Shown here: positions 34,363-41,756 of the stretch, in pieces | Numbering within the stretch: position 1 is the first letter of the stretch | How the letters are laid out: every line of letters starts with the position of its first letter | Assembly: GCA_041686955.1 (NCBI GenBank) | Contig: JAWLCV010000007.1 | Span: 1-64,000, forward strand | Direction: 5' to 3' | Length of the DNA: 64,000 nucleotides | From: UBA7803 sp041686955 | Lineage (GTDB): Bacteria > Pseudomonadota > Gammaproteobacteria > Pseudomonadales > Azotimanducaceae | Made by a program: the position numbers and the translations under genes | Notes under the pieces: generated by a model | What the model was told of the DNA's origin: nothing | Seen by the model: the letters and a program-made list of their open reading frames with translations, nothing else | The model's database searches: none

Positions 34363-35194
34363 ACACGGGCTGGCGCTTCTCCACGAACGCCCGGGCCGCC
34401 TCCTTGTGGTCTTCGGTGAGGCCGGTGTGGACGTGGTGGGTGGCTTCCAGGTCCAGACATTCCAGCACGTCCGCGCCCATGGCGGCGCGGTTCAGGTTCT
34501 CCTTCATGTACCGGTAGGCGGCCGGCGGTCCGTCGGCCAGCCGGCGCGCCAGGGCGAGGGTGGCGGATTCCAGCTCCGCCGCCGGCACCACCTGGTTGGC
34601 GATGCCGAGACGCAGACACTCGTCGGCGCCGATCCGATCGGAGAGGTAATAGATCTCCCGCGCCTTGGCCGAGCCCACCAGATGGGTCAGGAAGAACGTG
34701 CCGCCGTAGTCGCCGCTGAAGCCCACCCGGGCGAACGCCGAAGTGATGAACGCGCTGTCGGCCATGATGCGCAGGTCCGCGGCCAGCGCCAGCGACATCC
34801 CCGCCCCCGCCGCCGCCCCCGGCAGGCTCGCGAGCACCGGCTTCGGCATGAGGAACATCCGCCCCGCGGTCTCGCGCTGATTGAGCCGCTGCAGGTGTAT
34901 GCGCTCGTCGAGGGAAGCTCCGCCTCGCGCGCCTGCACCCGCGTCGGCGCCGCTCGCCATCCCCTTGACGTCCCCCCCGGCGCAGAATGCGCCCCCGGCG
35001 CCGGTGAGCACCACGCAGCGAACGCTGGCGGTGCGCTCCGCGTACGCCAGCGCCCGGGCCAGCCCCGCATTCATGTCGCCGGACATGGCGTTGCGCGCCT
35101 GCGGCCGATTCAAGGTGATGAAGACGATGCCGTCGTCCTCGTGAGCCAGCACGTGGTCGGACTGGATTCCGGTGTCGATTTCGGCTCGGGTCAT
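34349..35194 (-). CDS. enoyl-CoA hydratase/isomerase family protein
   Basis: A 281-residue crotonase-fold protein from ATG 35194. Oxyanion-hole segments are GAGGAFCAGGDVKGMAS and LPGAAAGAGMSLALAADLRIM. At the acid/base position the sequence reads GFSGDYGGTFFLTHLVG, with Asp as in PaaG-type isomerases instead of the paired Glu of classical hydratases. So double-bond isomerisation or ring epoxide opening is as likely as hydration. The C-terminal helix (EDHKEAARAFVEKRQPVFRGR) is standard. It follows the nitroreductase gene on the other side by 20 bases and may be its downstream operon partner. Confidence 0.87.
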   Translation of the reverse strand: MTRAEIDTGIQSDHVLAHEDDGIVFITLNRPQARNAMSGDMNAGLARALAYAERTASVRCVVLTGAGGAFCAGGDVKGMASGADAGAGARGGASLDERIHLQRLNQRETAGRMFLMPKPVLASLPGAAAGAGMSLALAADLRIMADSAFITSAFARVGFSGDYGGTFFLTHLVGSAKAREIYYLSDRIGADECLRLGIANQVVPAAELESATLALARRLADGPPAAYRYMKENLNRAAMGADVLECLDLEATHHVHTGLTEDHKEAARAFVEKRQPVFRGR

Positions 35195-35214
35195 GGTGCC
35201 TTCTTCCGCTTTGG

Positions 35215-35877
35215 TCAGGGGGATGGGCGGCGGGGCCGACGATCGAGATCGAGCCCCTCCACCCGGTCGAAGAACAGGACCTCGTCCACGGGTCTGCGCG
35301 GCGGCCGGCCGTATTTGCCGAGGGGCCAGCCGATGGGCATCAGGGCGCAGCTCGGGGTGTCCTCGGAGAGCCCGAGGAACTCGTCGATCTCCCGCTGATG
35401 GGCGCGGTGGGTGGTGGTGAGGCTGGCGCCGAGCCCCACAGCCCGGCACGCCAGCAGAATGTTCTGCACCGCCGGATACAACGCCTGGAGCTGGGGCTCG
35501 CCGCGGCGGGTCCAGCCGGCCACGAACAGGTGCACGGGCGCTTCGTGCAGGTGCTCCGCCAGATGAATGGCAGCGCGCATGTTGCGGCGCTTGCTCTCCG
35601 GATAGTCCGGCGCCTCGGCGGCCCGCACGGCCGGCGCGATGTAGCTCTGAAACGCCGACCGGTAGCGCTCGGCGATGAAGGCGCGGCGCTCGGCATCGGT
35701 GACCGCCACGAAGATCCACGGCTGACGATTGCCGCCGCTGGGGGCGAAGGTGCCCGCTTCGCACACCTTGCGGATCAACGCCTCCGGCACGGGGTCCGGC
35801 TTCAGCCGGCGGATGGCGCGGCAGGTGCGGATGGCCTCGAACAGGCCCACGTCCTCCCCCATGCGGTCGATGTCCAT
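35215..35877 (-). CDS. nitroreductase family protein
   Basis: A 220-residue FMN-dependent oxidoreductase from ATG 35877 (MDIDRMGEDVGLFEAI). FMN-binding segments are CRAIRRLKPDPVPEALI at the N-terminus, AGTFAPSGGNRQPW, and the C-terminal LMPIGWPLGKYGRPPRRPVDEV. The family reduces nitro-aromatics, quinones or enones, or dehalogenates; the physiological substrate is unknown. The start is divergent from the Ldh-type oxidoreductase with 57 bases in between. It is probably co-transcribed with the crotonase gene that starts 20 bases downstream. Confidence 0.88.
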   Translation of the reverse strand: MDIDRMGEDVGLFEAIRTCRAIRRLKPDPVPEALIRKVCEAGTFAPSGGNRQPWIFVAVTDAERRAFIAERYRSAFQSYIAPAVRAAEAPDYPESKRRNMRAAIHLAEHLHEAPVHLFVAGWTRRGEPQLQALYPAVQNILLACRAVGLGASLTTTHRAHQREIDEFLGLSEDTPSCALMPIGWPLGKYGRPPRRPVDEVLFFDRVEGLDLDRRPRRPSP

Positions 35878-35934
35878 CCAGCGTCCCCGTGCAGCGTGAT
35901 CGGGTAATCTATCAAAAACCGAGGAGGGAACGGC

Positions 35935-36981
35935 ATGCTCATCCAACACGACCGGCTCACCGGGCTGGTCACCCGCATCTTCGTCGCCGCCGGCAGCACC
36001 GAAGCCGTCGCCCGGGAAGTGGCCGCCCACCTGGTCACCGCGAACCTCAAGGGGCACGACAGCCACGGCGTGGGCATGATCCCGGCCTACGTCAACAACA
36101 TCCGCAACGGCACGCTGGCGACCGGCGCCCACGCCCGGGTGATCCGCGACAACGGCGCGGTGATGCTGGTGGACGGCGGCATGGGATTCGGTCAGGTGGT
36201 GGGCCGGGAAGCGACCGAGCTGGCCCTGCAGCGGGTACGGCAGACGGGTGTGGTCGCGATGGGCGTGCGCAACTGCCACCACCTCGGCCGCATCGGCACC
36301 TACGGCGAGATCTGCGGCGAAGCCGGGTTCGTCTCCATCCACTTCGTCAACGTGGTGGGGCACCCGCCCCAGGTCTCGCCCTTCGGCGGCCGGGAGCGGC
36401 GCATGACCACCAATCCCTTCTGTTGCGTGGTCCCGCGACCGGGCGAGGAGCCCCTGGTGCTGGACATGGCCACCAGCGCCGTGGCTCTCGGCAAGGTACG
36501 GGTGGCGTACATGAAGGGGGAGCCGGTGGCCGAGGGAGCTCTGGTGGATCACGAGGGCGTCCCCACTACCGACCCGGCGGTGATGTTCGAGGAGCCGTTC
36601 GGCGCCCTGGGACCGTTCGGGGGCCACAAAGGCTACGGCCTGGCGGTGATGTGCGAGCTGCTCGGCGGCGCCCTGGCCGGCGAGTGGACGGCGCAGCCGG
36701 ACAACCCCCGGGAGAACACCATCGTCAACCACATGCTCATGCTGGTGATCGACCCCGCAGCGTTCGGCGGCGTGGAGCGTTTCCACCACGAGGTGCGCGC
36801 CATGGCGGAGTATCTGACCAGCACCACCCCGGCGCGGGGCTTCGACCGGGTGCGCCTGCCGGGCGAGCCCGAGCAGGAGTCCCGGGCGGAACGCCTGGCC
36901 GAAGGCCTGCCCATCGACGACAACACCTGGGCAGGGATCGTGAAGGCGGCGGACGTGGTGGGGATCGAGTTGGAGATGTGA
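35935..36981 (+). CDS. Ldh family oxidoreductase (malate/L-lactate dehydrogenase type)
   Basis: A 348-residue NAD(P)-dependent dehydrogenase of the MDH/LDH2 (delta1-piperideine, sulfolactate, ureidoglycolate) superfamily. The diagnostic GHDSHGVGMIPAYV motif contains the catalytic His; GMGFGQVVGREAT, NCHHLGRIGTYGE and MTTNPFCCVVP mark the nucleotide-binding region, and GPFGGHKGYGLAVMCELLGGAL the C-terminal substrate loop. The substrate is a 2-hydroxy or 2-imino acid, but the exact one cannot be read. GGAGGGAA just before the ATG is a strong ribosome binding site. Its stop is followed immediately by copy B of the heptamer element. Confidence 0.88.
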   Translation: MLIQHDRLTGLVTRIFVAAGSTEAVAREVAAHLVTANLKGHDSHGVGMIPAYVNNIRNGTLATGAHARVIRDNGAVMLVDGGMGFGQVVGREATELALQRVRQTGVVAMGVRNCHHLGRIGTYGEICGEAGFVSIHFVNVVGHPPQVSPFGGRERRMTTNPFCCVVPRPGEEPLVLDMATSAVALGKVRVAYMKGEPVAEGALVDHEGVPTTDPAVMFEEPFGALGPFGGHKGYGLAVMCELLGGALAGEWTAQPDNPRENTIVNHMLMLVIDPAAFGGVERFHHEVRAMAEYLTSTTPARGFDRVRLPGEPEQESRAERLAEGLPIDDNTWAGIVKAADVVGIELEM

Positions 36982-36983
36982 GA

Positions 36984-37109
36984 TTTCGCTGTCCGCTTTC
37001 CGCTGCCCGCGATCCGCAAGAGGCGCTATGCAAGAACCAGCGTTCACGCATGACCCTCCAGCGGATAGCGGATAGCGGATAGCGGATAGCGGATAGCGGA
37101 TAGCGGATA
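36984..37109. repeat. intergenic heptamer inverted-repeat element, copy B
   Basis: The left arm (36984-37017) consists of degenerate heptamers (TTTCGCT, GTCCGCT, TTCCGCT, then GCCCGC and GATCCGC). The right arm is seven perfect GCGGATA units, 37061-37109, ending 4 bases before the stop of an SDR fragment. Between them lies AAGAGG at 37018-37023 and then ATGCAAGAACC at 37028-37038, identical to the core of copy A at 5915-6030. The right-arm array and what follows are repeated beyond the assembly gap. Confidence 0.75.
37028..37075 (+). CDS. possible micro-ORF inside repeat element copy B
   Basis: ATG 37028 follows AAGAGG by 4 bases. It encodes the 15-residue peptide MQEPAFTHDPPADSG and stops at TAG 37073-37075 in the GCGGATA array. 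The copy A peptide is MQEPGDGAPADSG. The start, the first four residues, the last five residues and the stop are shared, and the middle differs in sequence and by exactly two codons. It may be a chance product of repeat conservation. Confidence 0.2.
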   Translation: MQEPAFTHDPPADSG

Positions 37110-37113
37110 GCGA

Positions 37114-37179
37114 TCATCCAATCTCACTGAACCTGTACTCCCCAGCCAGCTCCGCCACCCCGAACGCGCCGCCGGTCTT
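37114..37179 (-). pseudogene. duplicated 3' end of the SDR gene at contig edge
   Basis: This 66-base piece encodes the last 21 residues (KTGGAFGVAELAGEYRFSEI and Gly) and stop of the short-chain dehydrogenase at 37313-38104, and is cut by the N run. The 99 bases 37081-37179 are identical to 37280-37378. It is almost certainly an assembly duplication rather than a real gene fragment. Confidence 0.8.
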
Positions 37180-37279
37180 NNNNNNNNNNNNNNNNNNNNN
37201 NNNNNNNNNNNNNNNNNNNNNNNNNNNNNNNNNNNNNNNNNNNNNNNNNNNNNNNNNNNNNNNNNNNNNNNNNNNNNNN
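37180..37279. other. assembly gap of 100 N
   Basis: Exactly 100 undetermined bases, the conventional unknown-size scaffold gap. The flanks are identical over 99 bases, so the two contigs very probably overlap and the gap has no real content, or hides only a longer GCGGATA array. Confidence 0.95.
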
Positions 37280-37280
37280 A

Positions 37281-37308
37281 GCGGATAGCGGATAGCGGAT
37301 AGCGGATA
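37281..37308. repeat. GCGGATA heptamer array after the gap
   Basis: Four perfect GCGGATA units, preceded by the single base A that would continue another unit into the gap. They end 4 bases before the stop codon of the SDR gene, in the same position as the array ending at 37109. They are most likely the same array seen from the other contig. Confidence 0.85.
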
Positions 37309-37312
37309 GCGA

Positions 37313-38104
37313 TCATCCAATCTCACTGAACCTGTACTCCCCAGCCAGCTCCGCCACCCCGAACGCGCCGCCGGTCTTCTCCATCACGTCCGGGTCCATG
37401 GCCAGGGCGGCCACGCAGCGGCCCACGAAGCGCGGCGACTGGGCCTGGCGGAGGTCCACGTCGAGCAGACCGCGGGACGCCGCCTCGAGCACCAGCTCGG
37501 TCTTCACCACGCCTGGGCGCAGGGCCAGGGCGGTGACCCCGTGGGGTTCCAGCTCCAGGGCCATGTCCCGGGCCATGCGTTCCACGGCGGCCTTGCCCGT
37601 GCCGTAGGCGGTGCCGACGGCGTAGCGGCCACCGGCCATGGAGGACACGTTGACGATGAGGCCGCGGCCCTCGGCCACCATGAGGGGCGCCGCGAACGCG
37701 GCGGTGACGTAGTAGCCTCTGAGACCGACCCCGCAGACCTCGTCCCACAGGGAGACGGGCAGCTCCCAGAAGGGCCGGCCGAAGGTGGCCAGGTCCGGGA
37801 CGTGATAAGCATTGTTCACCAGCACGTCCAGGCGCCCCTGCTCGTGCCGGACGCGACGCAGCAGGGCCCGCACCTCCGCGTCGCGCCGGTGATCCACCCG
37901 CACCGGGATTCCCCGCCCCCCGAGCTGCTCCAGGGCTCGGGCGGTGGCCTGGATGGTGCGCTCCGCGGGCGGATCGTCGAAGCTTTCGCTGCGGCCGGTG
38001 ACGTAGACCGTGGCGCCGGCCTCGGCCAGTCCTTCGGCGATGCCGCGGCCGACACCGCGGCTGGCGCCGGTCACCACGGCCACCTTTCCGGACAGATCCG
38101 CCAT
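37313..38104 (-). CDS. short-chain dehydrogenase/reductase (SDR)
   Basis: A 263-residue classical SDR. The nucleotide-binding motif is VVTGASRGVGRGIAEGLAEAG, with TGRSE after strand 2 favouring NADP. NNAYHVPDL replaces NNAG, the catalytic Ser is in LIVNVSSMAGGRYA, and Tyr and Lys are in AYGTGKAAVERM. The C-terminus GVAELAGEYRFSEIG resembles DHRS1-like proteins, whose substrates include steroids and xenobiotic ketones. The start ATG 38104 is divergent from fur with 133 bases between them. The 3' end abuts the heptamer array and has been duplicated at the contig edge. Confidence 0.87.
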   Translation of the reverse strand: MADLSGKVAVVTGASRGVGRGIAEGLAEAGATVYVTGRSESFDDPPAERTIQATARALEQLGGRGIPVRVDHRRDAEVRALLRRVRHEQGRLDVLVNNAYHVPDLATFGRPFWELPVSLWDEVCGVGLRGYYVTAAFAAPLMVAEGRGLIVNVSSMAGGRYAVGTAYGTGKAAVERMARDMALELEPHGVTALALRPGVVKTELVLEAASRGLLDVDLRQAQSPRFVGRCVAALAMDPDVMEKTGGAFGVAELAGEYRFSEIG

Positions 38105-38237
38105 CTCGCCTCCAGGGTGTCATCGTGCCCACGGACGATTGTACATACCGCGGTGGACCTCACCGCCGGCTTGGGGTTAACTTCGCCTCCATCACACGGC
38201 CCGACCATCGCTCGACCGCCCACGCGGGGACCTGCTC

Positions 38238-38645
38238 TTGACCGCCACCGACATCAAACGCGCCGGCCTCAAAGTCACGCTGCCCAGGCTGAAGGTTCTG
38301 GAGGTGCTCGAGAGCGCGGACCCGCACCACCTGAGCGCCGAGGAGGTCTACAAGGCCCTGCTCGACACCGAGGACTCGGTGGGTCTGGCCACGGTCTACC
38401 GGGTACTGACCCAGTTCGAGTCGGCGGGCATCGTGCAGCGCCACAACTTCGCCGACGGTCACGCGGTCTACGAGCTGGCGCCGGACGAGCACCACGACCA
38501 CATGGTGGACGTGGAAACCGGCCAGGTGCTCGAGTTCGTCAACGAGCGCATCGAGAAGCTGCAGAAGGAAATCGCCGCCGAGCACGGGTTCGAGCTGGTG
38601 GACCACGAGCTGGTGCTGTACGTGCGCCGCCGCGGCAAAAAATGA
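38238..38645 (+). CDS. fur: ferric uptake regulator Fur
   Basis: A 135-residue Fur protein with a TTG start at 38238 (the sequence begins TATDIKRAGLKVTLPRLKVL after the initiator). The winged-helix part contains LSAEEVYKALLDTEDSVGLATVYRVL, and the metal region HHDHMVDVETGQVLEF. The CxxC of E. coli Fur, which holds structural zinc, is missing (VDVET in its place), as in Pseudomonas Fur. With Fe2+ it represses iron uptake genes; the feoAB operon with a Fur-box-like sequence follows directly. Two identical palindromes lie just behind its stop codon. Confidence 0.92.
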   Translation: MTATDIKRAGLKVTLPRLKVLEVLESADPHHLSAEEVYKALLDTEDSVGLATVYRVLTQFESAGIVQRHNFADGHAVYELAPDEHHDHMVDVETGQVLEFVNERIEKLQKEIAAEHGFELVDHELVLYVRRRGKK

Positions 38646-38648
38646 CGG

Positions 38649-38684
38649 CCGCTCGACGAGCGGACCCCACCGCTCGACGAGCGG
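38649..38684. repeat. tandem pair of 15-base palindromes behind fur
   Basis: CCGCTCGACGAGCGG occurs at 38649-38663 and again at 38670-38684, 21 bases apart. Each is perfectly palindromic around its central A and could fold as a hairpin with 6-base arms. They start 3 bases after the fur stop codon and end 15 bases before the Fur-box-like site of feoA. No T tract follows, so a rho-independent terminator is not certain. They could instead be protein-binding sites. Confidence 0.5.
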
Positions 38685-38699
38685 ACCGCCGCCGCAGTT

Positions 38700-38718
38700 G
38701 AAAATGAGAATTACTTCT
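38700..38718. promoter_or_regulatory. Fur-box-like site upstream of feoA
   Basis: GAAAATGAGAATTACTTCT matches the 19-base consensus GATAATGATAATCATTATC at 12 positions; the first twelve bases match at ten, while the right half is degenerate. It lies in a short AT-rich patch, unusual for this window, 41 bases before the feoA start, and directly after fur. Iron-dependent repression of feoAB is the expected role. Confidence 0.6.
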
Positions 38719-38758
38719 ATTTAAATGGGCGCCCAGCAGTAATGTTTTCGGGTGCTTC

Positions 38759-38989
38759 ATGCCCGTGCTCCTATCACAGCTTCGCGTGGGTGACCGCGCC
38801 CGGGTAGCCGGGTACGCAGAGGATTCCCCCTACGCCGCCCAGCTCATGCGTCTGGGGCTCATTCCCGGCACCGGCTTGCAGATCCGCCGCGTGGCGCCGC
38901 TCGGCGATCCCGTGGAGATTCGCTTCCGGGGCTTCTCTCTCGCGCTGCGTCCCCGGGAAGCGGGCTGCCTGCTGCTGGAGCGGGAATGA
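38759..38989 (+). CDS. feoA: ferrous iron transport protein FeoA
   Basis: A 76-residue SH3-like protein with the family pattern: LRVGDRARVAGY, a central LMRLGLIPGTGLQIRRVAPLGDPVEIRFRG, and SLALRPREAGCLLLE. FeoA binds the FeoB N-terminal region and modulates Fe2+ uptake. The stop overlaps the feoB start as ATGA (38986-38989), so the two are translationally coupled. A Fur-box-like site lies 41-59 bases upstream. Confidence 0.92.
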   Translation: MPVLLSQLRVGDRARVAGYAEDSPYAAQLMRLGLIPGTGLQIRRVAPLGDPVEIRFRGFSLALRPREAGCLLLERE

Positions 38990-41139
38990 ACGCGCCGGAC
39001 TCCGCGAGCACGGCTGCAGCAGGGCACCTGCGAGCCCGCGCCACCGTGGCCCTGGTGGGCAACCCCAACTGCGGCAAGACCACCCTGTTCAACGCCCTCA
39101 CCGGGGCCCGTCAGCGGGTGGGCAACTGGCCGGGGGTGACCGTGGAGCGCAAGACCGGTCACTTCGCTCATGGCGACGAGCAGGTGGAGCTGGTGGACCT
39201 CCCCGGCACCTACAGCCTCACACCGGTGAGCGGCGCGTTGGACGAGCAGCTCGCGCGGGACTATCTGAGCGGCCGGCTCGCCGTCGACGTGGCGCCGCCG
39301 GACGTGATCGTCAACGTCATCGACGCCTCGAGCCTCGCCCGGGGGCTGTACCTCACCACCGAGCTGCTGGAGCAGGGACGCCCCGTGGTGGTGGCGCTGA
39401 ACATGGTGGACGTGGCGGACCGCCACGGGATGCACATCGACACCTATCGCCTCGGCAACGAGCTGGGCTGTCCGGTGGTGCCGGTGGTGGCGAGCCGGGG
39501 CGAGGGCATCGGGGCGCTGAAGGACGCCATCGAGAGCGTTCGCTTCAACCCGCCCGTGGCGGCCCGCAAACCCTTTCACGATCCCGCGGCGAGGTACGGC
39601 TACATCGACCGGCTGCTCGCGGACTGCGTCCACGCGACTCCGGTACGGCGCACGGTGACCGACCGCATCGATGCCGTGGTTCTCAACCGGTACCTGGCGT
39701 TCCCCGTGTTCCTCGGGGTCATGTACCTGATGTTCCTGTTCGCCATCAACGTGGGTTCCGCCTTCATCGATTTCTTCGACCTGCTCGGCGCCGTCGTCTT
39801 CGTGGAAGGGCCGCGGATGCTGCTCACGGGGCTCGGGCTGCCGGCGTGGCTCGTCGCGCTGCTGGCCGACGGCGTCGGCGGCGGCGTGCAACTCGTAGGC
39901 ACCTTCGTGCCCGTGATCGGCGCCCTGTTCCTGGCGCTGTCGTTCCTGGAGGATACCGGCTACATGGGCCGGGTGGCGTTCATCGTCGACCGCCTGCTGC
40001 GCAGGCTCGGACTGCCGGGCAAATCCTTCGTGCCGCTGGTGGTGGGCTTCGGCTGCAACGTCCCGGCGGTCATGGCCACCCGCACTCTGGACAACCAGCC
40101 CGACCGCATTCTCACCACCATCATGGCTCCGTACATGTCCTGCGGCGCGCGGCTCACGGTTTACGCCCTGTTCGCCGCCGCCTTCTTCCCGAGCAACGGG
40201 CAGAACGTGGTGTTCGCCCTCTACGTCATCGGCATCGTGGTGGCGGTGCTCTCGGCGCTGGTGGTGAAGCGTTACCTCATCCGCTCCCCGGCCAGCTCGT
40301 TCCTGCTGGAGCTCCCCGCCTATCACCTGCCCACCCTGAAGGGCCTGTTGCTCCAGACCTGGCAGCGTCTGAAGGGGTTCGTGCTGCGGGCGGGCAAGGC
40401 CATCGTGGCCGTGGTGGTGATCCTCAACACCGTCAACAGCGTGGGCGTGGACGGCAGCCTGGGGAACCAGGACACGGAGAAGTCCGTGCTCTCCGCCATC
40501 GGCCGCACCATCACGCCGGTGTTCGGCCCCATGGGGATTCGCGAGGAGAACTGGCCCGCCACCGTCGGAATCTTCACCGGCGTGTTCGCGAAGGAGGTGG
40601 TGGTGGGCACCCTCGATGCGCTGTACGCCCCCGAAGGCGGCGCCGAGGAGACGGACCTGCTCGCCACCGTTCAGGCGGCGTTCCGCAGCGTGCCGGAGAA
40701 CCTGGCCGCCCTGGGCGGGGCCGTAGCGGACCCGCTGGGCCTGGACCTGGGGGACCTGTCCGACGCCGAGCAGGTGGCGGCGACCCAGCAGATCGCCACG
40801 GGCACCTTGACGGCCATGCAGACCCTGTTCGGCAGCGGCCTGGCGGCATTCAGCTACCTGCTGTTCGTGCTGCTGTACATGCCCTGCGTCGCCACCCTCG
40901 GCGTCATCTATAAGGAACAGGGCGCGTTCTGGGCCGCCTTCAGCGCCGGCTGGTCCCTCACCGTGGCGTACACCCTGGCGGTGGTCGTCTATCAGCTCGG
41001 CCACGTGACGGAATCGCCCCTCGGCGCGCTGATCTGGTGCGCGCTGGTGGCTGGCCTTGCGGCGCTCATGTTCACGGCGCTGATCCGCCACGGCCGCCGC
41101 AGAGAGCAACGCCTGATACCCCTGGTCTCCGTGGATTGA
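38986..41139 (+). CDS. feoB: ferrous iron transport protein FeoB
   Basis: A 717-residue Fe2+ transporter. The N-terminal G domain has G1 GNPNCGKT (25-32), G3 DLPGTYSL and G4 LNMVD, followed by the GDI helical domain. The membrane part has the two inverted Gate/core regions with the conserved Cys in VGFGCNVPAVMATR and YMSCGARLTVY and later FAKEVVVGTLDALY. The length is somewhat shorter than E. coli FeoB (773). No FeoC gene follows. An ECF sigma factor gene starts 68 bases downstream, and it is not obviously part of the operon. Confidence 0.94.
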   Translation: MNAPDSASTAAAGHLRARATVALVGNPNCGKTTLFNALTGARQRVGNWPGVTVERKTGHFAHGDEQVELVDLPGTYSLTPVSGALDEQLARDYLSGRLAVDVAPPDVIVNVIDASSLARGLYLTTELLEQGRPVVVALNMVDVADRHGMHIDTYRLGNELGCPVVPVVASRGEGIGALKDAIESVRFNPPVAARKPFHDPAARYGYIDRLLADCVHATPVRRTVTDRIDAVVLNRYLAFPVFLGVMYLMFLFAINVGSAFIDFFDLLGAVVFVEGPRMLLTGLGLPAWLVALLADGVGGGVQLVGTFVPVIGALFLALSFLEDTGYMGRVAFIVDRLLRRLGLPGKSFVPLVVGFGCNVPAVMATRTLDNQPDRILTTIMAPYMSCGARLTVYALFAAAFFPSNGQNVVFALYVIGIVVAVLSALVVKRYLIRSPASSFLLELPAYHLPTLKGLLLQTWQRLKGFVLRAGKAIVAVVVILNTVNSVGVDGSLGNQDTEKSVLSAIGRTITPVFGPMGIREENWPATVGIFTGVFAKEVVVGTLDALYAPEGGAEETDLLATVQAAFRSVPENLAALGGAVADPLGLDLGDLSDAEQVAATQQIATGTLTAMQTLFGSGLAAFSYLLFVLLYMPCVATLGVIYKEQGAFWAAFSAGWSLTVAYTLAVVVYQLGHVTESPLGALIWCALVAGLAALMFTALIRHGRRREQRLIPLVSVD

Positions 41140-41207
41140 CGCCACCGCAGAACTTTTTGCCGGCGAACTCCGACCCTGTAGCAGACGAACACGAGGAATG
41201 ACGGCGC

Positions 41208-41756
41208 ATGCCTGGCGCAGCGTCCGATGACAAGCTGGTTGCCCGGGCGCTCGCCGGTTCCGAGGCGGCCTGGCTGGATCTCGTGAACCGCTACCAGCGG
41301 CGGATCTACAACTACGCGCTGCGCATGGTAGGCCACCAGGACGATGCGTTCGACCTGATGCAGGAGATCTTCATGGGCGTGTACCGCAACCTCCCCGGCT
41401 ACCGCGCCGATGGCGCCTTTCCGGCCTGGCTGTTCCGCATCGCCAGCTATCGCTGCACCGACCATCTGCGCCGGCGGCGGGTCCACGACGCCTACCTCGA
41501 CGACGCCGGCGTCGTGCTCTCCCGCCACGAACCGGACGTGGCCGTGCTGGCGACCCACGCCAACCGCGACATCGCGCGCGCCCTGGCCACACTGCCCGTC
41601 GAGCAGCGTCACGTGGTGGAGCTGAAGTTCTTTCAGGGATTCACCTTCGACGACGTGGCGGCGCAACTCGGCATTTCCCCCAACACGGCGAAGACGCGGC
41701 TCTACGCCGCGCTGCGAAAGCTGAGAGACCACCAGGAGCTTCGAGATGCGTTGTGA
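41208..41756 (+). CDS. ECF RNA polymerase sigma factor
   Basis: A 182-residue extracytoplasmic-function sigma factor: region 2 contains LVNRYQRRIYNYALRMVGHQDDAFDLMQEIF and region 4 contains TLPVEQRHVVELKFFQGFTFDDVAAQLGISPNTAKTRL. The next gene encodes a zinc-type anti-sigma factor and overlaps its 3' end by 11 bases. Upstream, GAACTTTTT at 41150-41158 resembles the -35 element of ECF promoters, suggesting autoregulation, though no convincing -10 is seen. The stimulus is unknown; the position behind feoAB hints at iron or envelope stress, but FecI-type surface signalling genes are absent. Confidence 0.88.
   Translation: MPGAASDDKLVARALAGSEAAWLDLVNRYQRRIYNYALRMVGHQDDAFDLMQEIFMGVYRNLPGYRADGAFPAWLFRIASYRCTDHLRRRRVHDAYLDDAGVVLSRHEPDVAVLATHANRDIARALATLPVEQRHVVELKFFQGFTFDDVAAQLGISPNTAKTRLYAALRKLRDHQELRDAL

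Noticed and set aside
37061..37109. GCGGATA array considered as a CRISPR array
   Set aside because: The units are 7 bases and contiguous, with no spacers, and no cas genes occur in the window.
37114..37179. Second SDR gene at the left of the gap
   Set aside because: The 99 bases are identical to the right side of the gap, so it is a contig overlap and not a paralogue.
38238..38645. Fur taken as zinc-uptake regulator Zur because the CxxC is missing
   Set aside because: Pseudomonas Fur also lacks this CxxC; the HHDH region and the adjacent feoAB operon with a Fur-box-like site favour Fur.
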